NCBI RefSeq assembly: GCF_010389155.1
Contig: NC_057768.1
Coordinates: forward strand, 9,360,501-9,424,500
Length of the DNA: 64,000 nucleotides
Origin: Erigeron canadensis
Taxonomy: Eukaryota > Streptophyta > Magnoliopsida > Asterales > Asteraceae
Direction: 5' to 3'
The first letter of the stretch is position 1. The number at the start of each line of letters is the position of its first letter. A model generated the notes under the pieces. It was not told the DNA's origin, did not search any database, and worked only from the letters and a program-made list of their open reading frames with translations. This document shows positions 46,668-64,000 of the stretch, piece by piece. Position numbers and translations under genes: made by a program.

Positions 46668-47118
46668 TTTATACTATATTATAAAGCAGATTTCCTCTAC
46701 ATTTTCAACATTGAACTTAAATTTTCAATATTGATTTTAAGTACCTCCCCAAAATGTCCCTTCTATCTATTCAATATTTACCTAAAATAACTATAATATC
46801 ATTTCTCTCTCCTCAAATCTCAAACAATCATTCTTTTTCTCTCTCGTCCATAAATCATTTATTCCTCCAATTCATTCAAAATCTTTTAACTCAACAACCG
46901 TTCATCGATAAATTATAAAAATTATATGAGTGTTCTTAAAACTTCATGTTCTTTCATTATAGAGGTCATTCGATATACTTTCAACGAATTTTTAAATCCG
47001 ATGACGGGGCCTGTATGGCTAAGGGCGGAGCCCGTTAGGTAGATCACCACATCACCGCCACCGCCATTACACCATCACCTCCATCATTACCGTAAGGCGC
47101 GAGTACCTTTCTCTCGTA
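46668..47118 (+). mobile_element. Non-autonomous Helitron, family H1 (copy 2)
   Basis: Plus-strand counterpart of 18894-19348: TTTATACTATATTATAAAGC start (first TC changed to TT), the CTTAAATTTTCAATATT block, a CTCTCTC patch, a CCACC-rich 3' part and the end AAGGCGCGAGTACCTTTCTCTCGTA, truncated here to its key parts GGCGCGAGTAC and CTCTCGTA. No coding. Confidence 0.7.
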
Positions 47119-47940
47119 TATAATAATATAAAAGGTACATAGGTTAAAATAAATGAGAAAAGAAAAATTAATAAGGCTATATTTGGCATAGAGTTCTTAA
47201 TAGCTTTAGTTTTTTATTTTAAATTAAAAATAAATTTGTCTTCCATTACATTATTAAAAAAAAACATATCGTTTTGAAGTGAGCTTGTCACCTTTTAACT
47301 CAACAAAAGTGACTTTACTTTATTATACGCAATGGAATTAAAAAGAACTTGGATGGATGGTGAAATTTTGTTGTGATATAATTTAGCCATCAAATTTCCA
47401 ATATTTTATAGTTTGTCCATCAACGTAAATCTAGGTGACCTGGTCCATGAATTTTGGTTGTTTTATGATTTGAAGACGAAGTTTTGGAATTTTATATTAG
47501 CTACCAATTTATGATTTACCATCGAATTTTTACCATATTTTTATTTTATTTTTGGTCTTTAATAAATTAGTTACCAACCTTTCACCATTTTGCTTAATTT
47601 TCCCTCTAACCTTTTATTGGTCCAAAACTCTTAAGGGGAGGAAATACCACTCGGGTTCGAGTCGGCTTCATTAAAGTTGATCGGCTACACCATTTCTACC
47701 TTTCGGGTAGGACTCGGGCAAGGCAAATCGGGTATTAGTTTGAGTAGAGAAACTATGCATTTGATTTAAGGGGGAAAAAAACAAACTTTTTACCCCCAAT
47801 TTATCTACACAATCTCATTTTATTTCACTCACAACATAATATTACTATCTTCTTTCACATATTCTTCAATATTTTTACACCACAACTTCCACAAATCTTA
47901 TTTTACACACTTTCACACACTACAATGAATCTTTGGGATT
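47119..47940. other. Spacer; SINE-like scrap near 47650-47740
   Basis: AT-rich. At 47656-47666 a B-box-like GGGTTCGAGTC is followed by CTACCTTTCGGGTAGG, which resembles SINE cores, but ends are absent. Confidence 0.35.
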
Positions 47941-47944
47941 GTTA

Positions 47945-48387
47945 AATGGCGATCCAAGCCTAACTGAATAATGACTTCAGACACCGTTCTGAAGTAAACA
48001 ACGTCATTCAGGGCGTTTCTAACAACAAAGCGGCTTACCAAGCAGAAATCAACCGACTTACCGCCCCCAATCGGGTTCGTAACACCGCGGAAAATGAGTA
48101 TCTTGTATTATCTTCGATAGAAGATCGATTGGCTGAATCAAGTTATTTTTCAGCTTACCGCCGCCTCTACGACGTTGATTGCGATGCTATATCACAGGTT
48201 ATTTTCGCAAGAGAATGTCGGTGGTGGTAAGTACGTAGGTTACCATAGTGACCTGGGAGAAGAGTACGTATCTTCTCAACCCGATGACGCTGCTGGGTCT
48301 CCTGAGCCCTACCGCTATATTCTCCGCAACGACTGTGACAGTACTGTGGACTCAGACTATTCCGAGTGTTACTTATGTATTATTTAG
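47945..48387 (+). pseudogene. Unrecognised degenerate coding-like segment
   Basis: From ATG 47946 the frame reads MAIQA, a TAA stop, then about 90 codons of plausible composition (VNNVIQGVSNNKAAYQAEI, then ENEYLVLSSIEDRLAESSYF) to a stop at about 48230. A second frame from 48175 to 48387 continues with an acidic tail (HSDLGEEYVSSQPDDAAG). The GC content and codon-like texture stand out from the AT-rich flanks. I do not recognise the family; a transposon-derived gene with a stop and a frame change is the likeliest reading. Confidence 0.35.
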
Positions 48388-48576
48388 TATTATTTATGTG
48401 TTTTACTAATTGTTATGTGTTGTATTTTTACTATGTGTTTTTTAATATTATTTATGTATTGTGTTTTTTTATTTATTTTAATGGAACTTTTTTGATTATG
48501 TTTTATATTTATATGGTTTTAATTATATGTATTAAATTTAAATGAAAAAAAAATTGGGTAAGTTTAATGAATTGTT

Positions 48577-49083
48577 GTTGTTGTTACCTGAGATTTGATT
48601 CCGGAAATATGTTTTGATTATCACAAGGATGCTAAAAGTACAAATGATTTTGGTTTAACAATACAAAATCAAAGGATGAATTTAGTGTGTGAAAATGTGG
48701 CTGCACTATGTGTCTCTAGAGTGAGAAAGAAGAAAGAAGAAGAAGATGAAGTATGTTTGTTTCTCCCTCTAGAGTTCTCTTCCTTTTCTTTATATACATT
48801 ACCATAATAAATGAACTCCATAAATGCAAGGACCATTTGCGAACATTTTGAACTAGAACTTTAATGAACATGAACGTTTATGAACCGAACTTTAATATTT
48901 CATTGCACATAATTATGAACTCGTCATATTAATCAAGATTTAAGATCAAATTGACCTTCATATAAGCACATAATTGAGGTCTAAAGCACGTCAAGAACTT
49001 AATCAAATTGAACTGTCTAGCCGTTCTAGTGGCGAAAGTACGTTTCAAGAACTTAATTAGAACATTTCTAAGACGGTTGTTAC
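48577..49083 (-). repeat. Partial LTR of family L3
   Basis: About 507 bp matching 45857-46369, with the same ACGGTTGTTACA terminus at the right (49083) and truncation at the left in the TTGTTGTTACCTG block. It abuts the broken end of the copia gag. Confidence 0.85.
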
Positions 49084-50205
49084 ATAACCAAAAATAGCAT
49101 GTCAAATTGGTCTTAAAGCATGTCAAATTGGTCTTATCAGTGGAAGAACTGGGTGCATTGTGTCCAGTGGGTCTGTTAGCTCTGGCTTTGAAACGGTTAA
49201 ACGTTTTAGCCATCATAGCCATTAGATCATCACTGTCAGTTTCATCATAATCTGGAGAGATATTATTCATGACTCCAGAATCCATTAATTCAGACATCAT
49301 CTTCTTTATAGAAAATACATTCTTGGAAGACATTAATGCTGCACATGGTGGTTCAGTATGACTAACCACTAGGGAACTACTGGAGGCATGATTAATAGCA
49401 TCTTTTTCTACCTCAATTCTCTGGGCTTGGTTCTCTTCAGTGAATCTGAAGGCTCCATACAAAGATGACAGAGTATGGGAATGCAAGGTTTTACCTTGTC
49501 TCAAGACCACGATCATATGAGACCATTTTGAAGGAAGAATATCACAAAATTTTTCAAGAAGTACATCCTTGTCATTCTCTACCCCAAGCCCTCTTAACTG
49601 GTTTATGATAGACATAAATCTGGTGTAGGTACTAGTTAATGATTCATTGGGTATGGCAAAAAATGACTCGTACTTCTTATTTAAAGCCACTTTCCTGGTA
49701 ACAATAGTATTACCACCACCTTCATACTGGTTCACTAGTTCATCCCACATGCTTTTGGCACTGGGATAAAACACTAGTGTAGGAATTAGTGCTTCAGGAA
49801 CGGCCCCGAGGATCATGACTTTTGAAGTAGTGTCAATATTGACAAGTCTCCTTTCCTCTTCAGACCAATGTTCCTCTCTCTTTTCCCTCCCAAATCTTGC
49901 TCCAGTTGGATCAAGAAGTGGATTGAGAGGACTTCTAGGAATATAGGGTCCTTCATTTAAAATTTTAAGCATATTCCTCTTAATACCAGTAACATCTTAG
50001 CCTTCCACGTGCCAAATTCATCACCATTCCCACTGAATTTGGGAACAGGAGTATTCGAGTAGTGCACATGCACGTGTGGAGAAGCAGGAATAAGGGATGG
50101 TGGTGGTGGATTATTGTTAGCATGGTCATTGGTTTGTTCAAATTCATTTATGGGTGGAGGTCCAACATTTAAAGGGTTTCCTTGTGTATTCTCTGGGTTG
50201 GCCAT
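49084..50205 (-). pseudogene. Copia-type Gag, broken, 5' part of an element
   Basis: From ATG 50205 the minus strand encodes a proline-rich start and VPKFSGNGDEFGTWKAKM (the entry to the UBN2-type copia Gag domain); after a frame change near 49972 it continues through SAKSMWDELVNQYEGG, NESLTSTYTRFMSIINQLRG and LPSKWSHMI. It stops at the first Cys pair of the zinc knuckle, where KTNLTC is tandemly duplicated (49092-49133), and pol is missing. Gag would form the particle. The next sequence leftward is a fragment of an unrelated LTR, so the element was cut by rearrangement. Confidence 0.85.
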
Positions 50206-50244
50206 CGAGAGAATGCAGATCTAGGCAAGTATGTTAGCCTTCTA

Positions 50245-50255
50245 CTCTGATACCA
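50245..50255 (-). other. Primer binding site (initiator Met tRNA)
   Basis: TGGTATCAGAG on the minus strand, four bases after the LTR end: the standard copia primer site complementary to the 3' end of tRNA-iMet. Confidence 0.85.
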
Positions 50256-50259
50256 ATTT

Positions 50260-51237
50260 TGAAGTCCCTCACTCGATGGTTTAACCCACAGGTGTAGAAT
50301 AACAAGTCAAGTAATCACTAGAGATGACTAGTATTAAACGTCAAGAGAGCACTAGATTGGACTAGTATTACGATTAATATAAATGCAAGAATATATATCG
50401 TAATACGTACTTAAGCAATATAAAGATAAACAAATAATTAAATGATGAGACACAATGTAATTTTCAAGTGTATTTTATTTATTGATGTTAAATAAAATAC
50501 AAGGTTGTTGTGGAACAAGATATTACAAAGTAAGTATCTAAACAACCTATGAAATACAAGTGATCTAATCTTTGCTAAATAAACTCTTTTATCGAAATAC
50601 TTAAAGTTGTGAAGTATGACTGTTTAGATCGAGAGTATTTGAGCAAAGGCACCAAATTGCAAAAGTATGTAATTTGGACGAGGAAGTGACTTGGTATTTA
50701 TAGGCAAAAAGAATAAATATAATATTCTTTTTGCCGTGCAAATATGGTTACATGCATTTAAGGAAATTACATTAATTCCTTAAAAGCATTGATTAAAGTA
50801 CAAGAATAAAGTCACATGACAGTGACTTGTCTTCTAATTAACCAACCACCTTTACATGCGTGTAAGACTTTTAACAAAAGACAAATGGATTGTCCGGTTA
50901 AAGGCATGTAAAGGCATAAAGTGAATTCCTTGTAATCAGTGTTCAGACTTGTAAGGTCTAGAACACTGACAAGGACTCCAGTCAGGAGATCTGGTAAGTC
51001 TTCCAGTGAGCTCTGCTATTTGTCAGACTTCTTTCTTCAGACTTCGTCTTCGACTTCAGTGAGAATGTTCTTCAGTGGAAAGATCTTGACTGGAGTGAAG
51101 TCCAGTGAACAAATCTGGTGGAATCCAGATTTCTATACAAGTAAGTTGTTCACTGGTCTTCACATAATTTCTGGACAAATCTTCAGAGGGCTCCAGTAGT
51201 TACGTCTGGAGCGAGTCCAGTAAATCTGGACCTAACA
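50260..51237 (-). repeat. 5' LTR of the copia element
   Basis: 978 bp on the minus strand, TGTTAGGTCCAG at 51237 to GGGACTTCA at 50260, directly followed by the primer site and gag. A TATA box CCTATAAATACC is at 50694-50705 (minus). No 3' LTR of this element is in the window. The 50936-51230 part is crowded with CCAGT/ACTGG and AGTCCAGT words. Confidence 0.85.
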
Positions 51238-52759
51238 AAAAACCTATTTGTTATTATTTTTGAGTGAATTATAAGTGCATTTTGACTATTTTCGTTAAAT
51301 TGTAACAAGTTTTGAAAAAACTTTATGAATAAAACAAATTAAAAATAGTCGTACCGGCCGGTATTTTCGGTAATACTGGTTATACCATAAATTTTTCAGC
51401 ACTAGTATGATTAAAATACCAGTTTTTAAAACATTAGGTATGAAACCAGCAATATCGTGCAAATGTTAGGTACCATTTAAGTAATTAAGAAACGCGATAT
51501 TACATATTTACCACTCACGTGCAACTCACGTGGAGGGGTTTTTAACGGCTACGTGATGCCCTTAGACTCCTGTATGGTCTGAGTGGAGATTCGCATACAG
51601 TGTAATTTCGAAAGGAAAGGTATGAAACCAGTAATATGGCGCAAACGTTAGGTACCATTTCAGTAATTAACTCTAATTAACTCTAATTTTTATTATGTTT
51701 TATTTAATGTATGAATAAAATTCATAGATGTACTAGTAAATATATATAAGTTTAAATATATTAGTGTTTTTATATTTAACATAATACATTTTAAATTTAA
51801 TATGCTAGTGTTTTATATTTAAGATAATACATTTTAAATTTAGTATGATGTTTTAATATAACTTTTTTAGTGAGTTTGTATTGAGTTAGAAACAAAACAA
51901 TTAGTTTTGTATGTTACTTAAATGTGTTCAAACAATTTGCGAGTGTGTTAAAAACGTAACTTGTATCCTTATGACACATGCTAGAACACATTTGTTAATC
52001 ATATAAAAATTTCTTAATTATAGTATTCAAATAGCGTGTATGCTTTCAGGGTTTTAGCAACTACTACAACAAACATTTTAACAGGGTTTATCTTACTCTT
52101 TAATTATTATACGAATGTGTATGATAAAACTCAAAACCTTTTAAACCCAACCCCAATAATCCATCTCCATTGATATAGAGCATCAATGTGGATAGTGAGA
52201 TTCAAACTCATAGACTTTACCAAAGTTAAATATAATCGTCTATTGACCTTTAGAAATTTAAACTTAAATATTGCTAGTATAGTTTTCTCACAGATTAACA
52301 ACTAACAAGTGCATTTGTGAATGTTTTAGAAAATATCAAGTTCATTCAATGTGTCCTAGCTTGTGTCTCATGCTAAGACTAAATGGTATAAGACATCTTT
52401 TATGAAAGGGGTCTTCCGACATGTAGCGCTAAGTAAACAAAGATGCATTTCAACAAAAATGGTGATATAAGACATCTTAACACATAGGGGCATCTTTTGC
52501 CATGTGTCAAGACCAAATGATTAATTTTTGTTTTTACTTTTTATTTTTTTATACACTTTTATTTACATACTTTTATTTATATACTTTTAACTATATAATT
52601 TTTCCTATACTTTTAAAATAACATAAAGTAAATAAAAGTTCATTAAAATCCATTACATAAAAACTAAATAACATAAACTAAAAAAAAACACATAATTCAA
52701 CTAAGTAAGTACATAATTAAAAAAACACATAAAAACTAACACAATTTTAAAAAAACTAC
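51238..52759. other. Spacer with a 52-bp dispersed direct repeat
   Basis: Holds AGGTATGAAACCAGCAATAT (51435 on) repeated at 51617 on, each continuing through GTTAGGTACCATTTxAGTAAT. Between them lies CACTCACGTGCAACTCACGTG. From 52380 a stretch with GTATAAGACATCTT begins that may border the transposon-derived pseudogene to the right. Confidence 0.45.
51435..51668 (+). repeat. Direct repeat, two copies of about 52 bp
   Basis: Copies at 51435-51486 and 51617-51668 differ at about six positions, separated by about 130 bp. Likely part of a MITE family whose text alternates ACGTTAGGTACC-like blocks. Confidence 0.65.
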
Positions 52760-54423
52760 TATTTGCCATAATACTTTTATCGAATTTCCCTTTTCATGTC
52801 CTCCATTATAGTTCGTTCGGGCTCTTCAAGATAACTAAAATCTTTCACCAACATCCTCACTCATCCCTTTTATCCTTTTTCTCTTTAAGTAACAATCTTC
52901 TTTCACCCAATTTCGCACGTCTATTACTTGATTTCATTAAACCATGTAACTCGTTAGTAACTTTCTCAAATATCTCCGTGTAGTCGATACGCCGTGCCAA
53001 ACCCGAACCCAAAAGCCGACCCCGATGCGGCTGCCCTTTTAGCCACGTCTCGACCTATCGGTCGAATATACCGATCCTCAACTTCCTCATCCTTGTTTAA
53101 ATCAATGTTCACCCTAGCGTTGGACCCTTCACTTTGTGGTTCAACGGATGATGAAGTTTTTGACCTTTTGGTTGTTGGTTCACCGCGTGTTGCCTTTCCA
53201 TCAAACTTGTCAATTATATGGAACCTTGAACTTTTCTTAACGAGTTCCTAAATATCTATGTACGGGAACGGTTTGAGCATTGTTCCTTGGTACTCGGCCA
53301 AAACTCTTTCCAAAATTTGAGCGTCGTTACTCTCATTTTGATGGTTGTTTTTGTCTTTGTGACGAGTGTAAATTTGGTTGAACACGGAAACTTGGTTCTT
53401 TATCTTTCGCCATTTCGAGCCGATTGAGTCCGATTGAGTCTTGGTCACGGTAGTCATTTCCTTTATTTTCAAGAGTGCGAAATTTCTTGGTAATTTTTCG
53501 CCAATACGTTTTGTTCTTGTGATAGTTTGCTAAAAAAATTAAAATGAATCCGGGTTACACAAATTACTAATAAAAAAAAACACATATATACAATTCAAAA
53601 AAAAAAAAAAAATAGAAAACATGTTTTAAAAAAACAGAAATCTGAAAAATTAAAAAAAAAAAAAACAGAAAACGGTTTTTAACAAAAAAAAAAAGAAAAA
53701 AAATTTTAAAAAAACAAAAAAAGTACTAATTATAAAAAAACAAAAACAGAAAAAAAAATTAAAAACAAAAAACGTTTTTTTTAATTATATATATAAAAAA
53801 AAAGAAACAGTATATAGAAAAAGTACCAAGCTTAGGATCCTCCGTCACGTCGAGCCAAGCTTTGGCTAAGCTAAGTTGTTCTTCTTGTGTCCAAGGATGG
53901 GTGCCGCTTTCGCCCTCGGTTCGTCGGGTCCTTCTTTTTATGATTTGGTTTTTTTTTTTGTGATGGACCGCATTGCTCTTCTTGTACTTGTGTCTCTTGT
54001 ACTAATTCAATATCCGGAGAGTGTGGTGTGGGTGATGGAGTCTGGACCATCCTTTGTCATTCTAAATAAAAGTGTAAAAAATATATAAGTATTTAAATAA
54101 ATAAAAGTGTACAAAAAATATATAAGTATATAAGTAAATAAAAATGTAAAAAAATAATTAGAAGGTATATAAGTAAATAAAAGTGTACCAAACATTTGTT
54201 GAGGACTATTATAGAATTGTGGACTGGGTTGACTTTCTCCAAAACCATACAAATCAGGTTGCATTGGCATCGGTTGCATCGGCATCGGTTGTATCGACAT
54301 TGTTTGCATTTGAGCCATGTACCTTATAACCCCTGGACTATTCAAGACGTTTGGATCGTTAACATCAGGTGGGGCTTGGGTGTTTGAACGTGAAAACCCA
54401 TAGTTAAAAATGTTGGGATACAT
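52760..54423 (-). pseudogene. SANT/Myb-like, NAM-associated C-terminal domain gene remnant (PIF/Harbinger accessory type)
   Basis: Minus strand. Exon 1 (54423-54189) gives MYPNIFNYGF, a Met-Gln-Pro repeat (QPMPMQPMPMQP) and donor GTACAC. Exon 2 (54061 leftward) has PTPHSPDIELVQETQ, a Lys-rich stretch, then after a frame change THPWTQEEQLSLAKAWLDV, the first helix of a SANT domain. Past a very A/T-run-rich intron (about 53540-53825), the next part gives YWRKITKKF, SKWRKIKNQVSVFNQIY and ANDxxIL-like text, then SNARVNIDLNKDEE and a GRDVAKR motif; the tail LEEPERTIMEDMKREIR ends near 52775. At least three frame breaks and a stop after PFPYIDI make it non-functional. Such genes are annotated in plants as GST T3-like or NAM-associated and often accompany Harbinger elements. 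Confidence 0.7.
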
Positions 54424-55157
54424 GGTAATTTTATATAAAAATAAAAAGATAAGAAAGTATACAAGAGAAGAGAAGAAAGTGTTGTAAGAATTGTGGAGTG
54501 AAAATGGGGTTTAAAAAATAGGTAAAAGGTAATTATTTAAAAAAAAAAAAAAAAATTTATGGGGAATTCAATCCTAACGGGTATAAGACCCTTGGGAAAG
54601 GGAAAAGTGAACTTGGTGGTCAACGGTTATGCCAAACCGTGAAGAGCAAAAAAGCAATCCGGAACGCCCTGCGGGGCAATTTTCATTGCGTCCTAGGAGC
54701 GTTTTGGGGGGGAATCCGGCGTTTGAACAGGTCATACCACTCGGTCTAACTACCTAGCAAAAGGCGGGAAGTTTAGCATATGGCTTGATCATGTCCAATT
54801 AAGAAAACCTCTTCGCAAAATCTATCCCCAAATTAATATAATGAGAAAACTAGTATAGTTTTTTTCCATTAAATTACTAATTTGATAAATAATTTTGAAT
54901 CTATACTAATTTGGTAAATAAATTTCCTCATTATACTAGTTTGGAAAAAAAAACTCCTATAAACTCACCCATCTATATCTATATCTATATTTCTATAAGG
55001 GGAAGGGAATATGAGGCTGTTAGGCACCTAAGCTGAGTGAAAAATCTCTCACATACCTTTTTTTAACCATAAAAATCATGAGGGATCAATCATGGGATTA
55101 TAGAAAACCTCTCATATACCTAAGCTGAGTGAACAACCCCATACTCATTTTTCTTTT
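54424..55157. other. Spacer with possible Helitron 5' end at 54967
   Basis: Contains a poly-A run (54541-54556), a GC-richer block (54600-54780) with GGGTATAAGACCC that may be an element border, and TCTATATCTATATTTC at 54971 followed by GGGAAGGGAATATGAGG, which resembles 19592-19640. Confidence 0.4.
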
Positions 55158-55444
55158 TCTATAATCCCTTATAAAACAAATTGTTTCTCTATTTTAGGAA
55201 ATTCAGTAATTTTTTCAATATTCTCAAACTACCCCTAAGTAACCCTAACAGATATATTTAGAATTGTTAGTTTTTGCACTTATTATTTTTTGCATTTAAT
55301 CCTTGACTTATATTTAGGATGATAACAACGGTTATATGCCTCATCGCCGTATGTCATGAAAGTATCTTCAACAGCCTATATTACCGTTACGACATCTCAC
55401 ACGTTATAAACCATTACCACTGCAACGCGCGAGCACTCTTGTAG
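55158..55444 (+). mobile_element. Non-autonomous Helitron, first of an end-to-end pair
   Basis: 287 bp. Starts TCTATAATCCCTTATAAAAC and ends with a GC-rich CTGCAACGCGCGAGCAC segment followed by CTTGTAG. The next base pair begins another Helitron. Its first 35 bp resemble those of its neighbour. Confidence 0.65.
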
Positions 55445-55728
55445 TCTATATAAAACAAATTATCTTCTCCCCTTTTAAACAACTAAAATTATAAAATGAC
55501 CATATTATTTTCTTCTTTATTTTCTTAAATTTAAACATCTTTTATCTATATACCTATAATATCTTTAATGAAATAACTTACAACGTGGATAATCCAATTA
55601 TTAAATAAACATATTTACCACTCTTACATCAATTAAATTTACATTCACTACCACACCACCACCATCACGACCACCACTTCAGCCATCACTACAACCATCG
55701 TCTCTACATCACGCGAGCATACATCTAG
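55445..55728 (+). mobile_element. Non-autonomous Helitron, second of an end-to-end pair
   Basis: 284 bp. Starts TCTATATAAAACAAATTATC and ends CATCACGCGAGCATACATCTAG, whose key parts are ACGCGAGCA and the canonical CTAG, followed by T. The 3' half is CCACCA-rich as in the other Helitrons here. No coding. Confidence 0.7.
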
Positions 55729-56009
55729 TACATATAAATTAAATAAAGGTGTCCATCCCAAATAAAGATAAGACCTACAAATTTTGTTTCCTTAATTTCG
55801 CGCTTGTTATTAAGCTAATATTTTCACCAAGAAGTTACATTTGAACTTCTGTTTTCTTTTTTTCTTTTTTTTTTAAAAAAAAGAATAATATAATAGTTAC
55901 TTAAATGTCAATCTTTCTTTTGATCTAGAACTGTTGAATATTCACAAACAATAGCTAGTCACTTATATTTCTGTGGACACGGGCGTCAGATGAACAAGAA
56001 GCATCTCAT
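55729..56009. other. Downstream region of the protease gene
   Basis: Short AT-rich stretch 3' of the protease stop codon; no clear single poly(A) signal stands out. Confidence 0.45.
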
Positions 56010-62696
<6,687 letters not shown>

Positions 62697-62800
62697 CTAT
62701 TTCCACAGGAAAAAAATCATATAAGAGAAGAGCATTGCCAACATTTCATTACAATATTAGAGTATACTATATTCTTCTTTCTTTCTTTCTTTCTTTTTTT

Positions 62801-63047
62801 CATTGTGATACATTACAATAGAGAATAAAAACAACGTGGTTTGGATCAGTGGTAAACACCCTGACCTTTGTAGACATAGGTCAAGGGTTCGATCCTCATC
62901 CCATGCAAAGGCAGGAGGTTCTTTTCTACCATTTAGGTAGAACCTGGAAGCAGCCTCTGGGCTCAAAACCCGCAGAAGGGGGCAATGAGCAGTTTCTTTT
63001 TTTTTTTTTTTTTATCATTGTGATACATGACAATAAAGAATAAAAAC
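62801..63047 (+). mobile_element. SINE, family S1 (copy 3), with a 32-bp direct repeat on both sides
   Basis: The body (62833-63015) has an A-box TGGATCAGTGG (62842-62852) and B-box GGTTCGATCC (62886-62895), then CCATTTAGGTAGAACCTGG and AAGCAGCCTCT shared with 3935-4083 and 4690-4840, and ends in a T run. Flanks CATTGTGATACATTACAATA plus 12 bases (62801-62832) and 63016-63047 match at 30 of 32 positions, an unusually long target duplication. It lies in the intron 5' of the DTGS exon of the protease gene, on the opposite strand. Confidence 0.85.
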
Positions 63048-64000
63048 CGTAACGACAGTTTGAAACTTTGTATTAGGGTCGTAATGTTGGCACTGATAAC
63101 TAAATGAGTTGCTCAAATGATAGGAAAATATAACAATCCATATATATTGTAAAACATTAGGTGCTCATTAGATCAATTAATCAGTCATGCTGCTCATGAG
63201 CCTAAAAAGCTTGACCATAACTTTCAACAAAAAAGGGGTCAAGTACTCATCAACATTTTTCTAATAAAGTAACTCAACAACATTTTTCTTACTCAAAATT
63301 CTATTAAGTTACTCAAAGTAAAGTCACTGAAATATCCACAGTTTAACTAGTAAGATATACACTTTTTAATAATATATGTGTAGCTGACTGACTCAAAAGA
63401 CTAGAAACAAACCAGGCTGAGAGGCCCAGTTTGGCTCGTCTACACTGCTAGAGTCGGGAACTCTAGTTAACTACGAATTTTAATTTATGCACTTTAAAAA
63501 GATATTAATATATATGGAAAGTTACTGAAAAATTGTCAGAACAAGTGGATTATATAGTTATATACAAAAAGAGAGTGAAACAATAATCATCCTTTTAAGA
63601 ACCGGTTATATACATGGGGGTTAATGATCTATCCACTACAAGAATACATGATGTACACATAAGGCTAATAAGTATTAACCTGAAGTCTAAAAAAGCGACA
63701 ATTTCGTCATCAAATTCAAACGAGGTATAGTTTCAACCAACTTACACAACGAAACTTAACCGTTCAAAGTAGTTAACTTTGCATTGTACTTAAATTAAGA
63801 CATTAAACTTGCTTTTGGCACACAAAAAAAGGAAATTTTTCCAGGTAACAACCTCTATTGTGTGTCTAAATGATGTACCAAAGAATAACCAATATCCTTA
63901 ACATGAAACTACATATGAAAATAACTCCAGGATTGGTTCCGTGTTAAACCCAAACTAAAAGAAAAACAAGCATTTATATCCCATAAAATTCGAACCACAT
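63048..64000. other. 5' intron of the protease gene, no exon seen
   Basis: About 950 bp without a splice-bounded coding stretch on the minus strand. A CCACTACAAGAATAC string at 63636 resembles a CACTA terminus but has no partner in view. The first exon, with signal peptide and propeptide, should be further right. Confidence 0.5.

Noticed and set aside
62842..62895. Possible tRNA gene from matching A and B boxes
   Set aside because: No acceptor stem or anticodon arm can be folded, and the body and flanking repeats identify a SINE. The same applies to the boxes at 4016-4066 and 6336-6411.
63636..63650. CACTA transposon terminus (CCACTACAAGAATAC)
   Set aside because: Isolated match without a partner end or subterminal repeats; the similar string at 29791 has the same problem.

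Overview
This is a 64 kb piece of an AT-rich plant nuclear genome, a eudicot and by general impression of its repeats possibly an Asteraceae (low confidence). The evidence for a plant is a three-exon R2R3-MYB gene, a ten-exon-type A1 aspartic protease gene, Ty1/copia and Ty3/gypsy LTR retrotransposons of plant lineages, tRNA-derived SINEs, Helitrons, MITEs and the absence of operon-like gene packing. Only two host genes look intact: the MYB gene (17095-18429, +) and the 3' nine exons of an aspartyl protease (56010-62696, -), whose first exon lies beyond the right edge. Everything else that can be recognised is mobile DNA or its remains.

Layout. 1-1.9 kb: decayed gypsy gag-pol running off the left edge, with its protease missing. 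1.9-8.8 kb: AT-rich spacer with a MITE, three SINE copies, a Helitron-like element and a fold-back element. 8.8-14.1 kb: a two-LTR gypsy element of Tat/Retand type, deleted inside reverse transcriptase but keeping an intron-bearing antisense gene with its own TATA box. 14.1-17 kb: spacer. 17.1-18.5 kb: MYB gene. 18.9-23.5 kb: Helitron, CACTA-like end, a MULE-type MITE with a perfect 9-bp duplication and a fold-back element. 23.7-41.2 kb: a dense nest of solo LTRs (23750-24554, 25334-27834, 28192-29691, 31282-33654, 33655-38348 interrupted by 34620-37250) followed by the 3' end of a copia element. 42.4-51.2 kb: MITE, a solo LTR with a perfect target duplication (44997-46369), a Helitron, and a broken copia gag with its 5' LTR. 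52.7-54.4 kb: SANT/NAM-associated pseudogene of the kind linked to PIF/Harbinger elements. 55.2-55.7 kb: two Helitrons end to end. 56-64 kb: aspartic protease gene whose introns have absorbed two MITEs, a terminal-inverted-repeat element, a 1.08-kb TTA microsatellite and a SINE.

The most interesting signals are: (a) a slot inside one LTR family in which different copies carry different short, often palindromic, motif arrays, with a similar motif core recurring in an unrelated LTR; (b) the antisense, spliced gene with its own promoter inside a retrotransposon; (c) insertion histories that can be read to the base (TAAAA, CATAA, TTTCT, CTATAAGAT duplications; a solo LTR inside a MITE; one LTR inside another); and (d) a roughly 1.08-kb trinucleotide array in a host intron. 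All calls were made by eye from the sequence; alignments and counts are hand-made.
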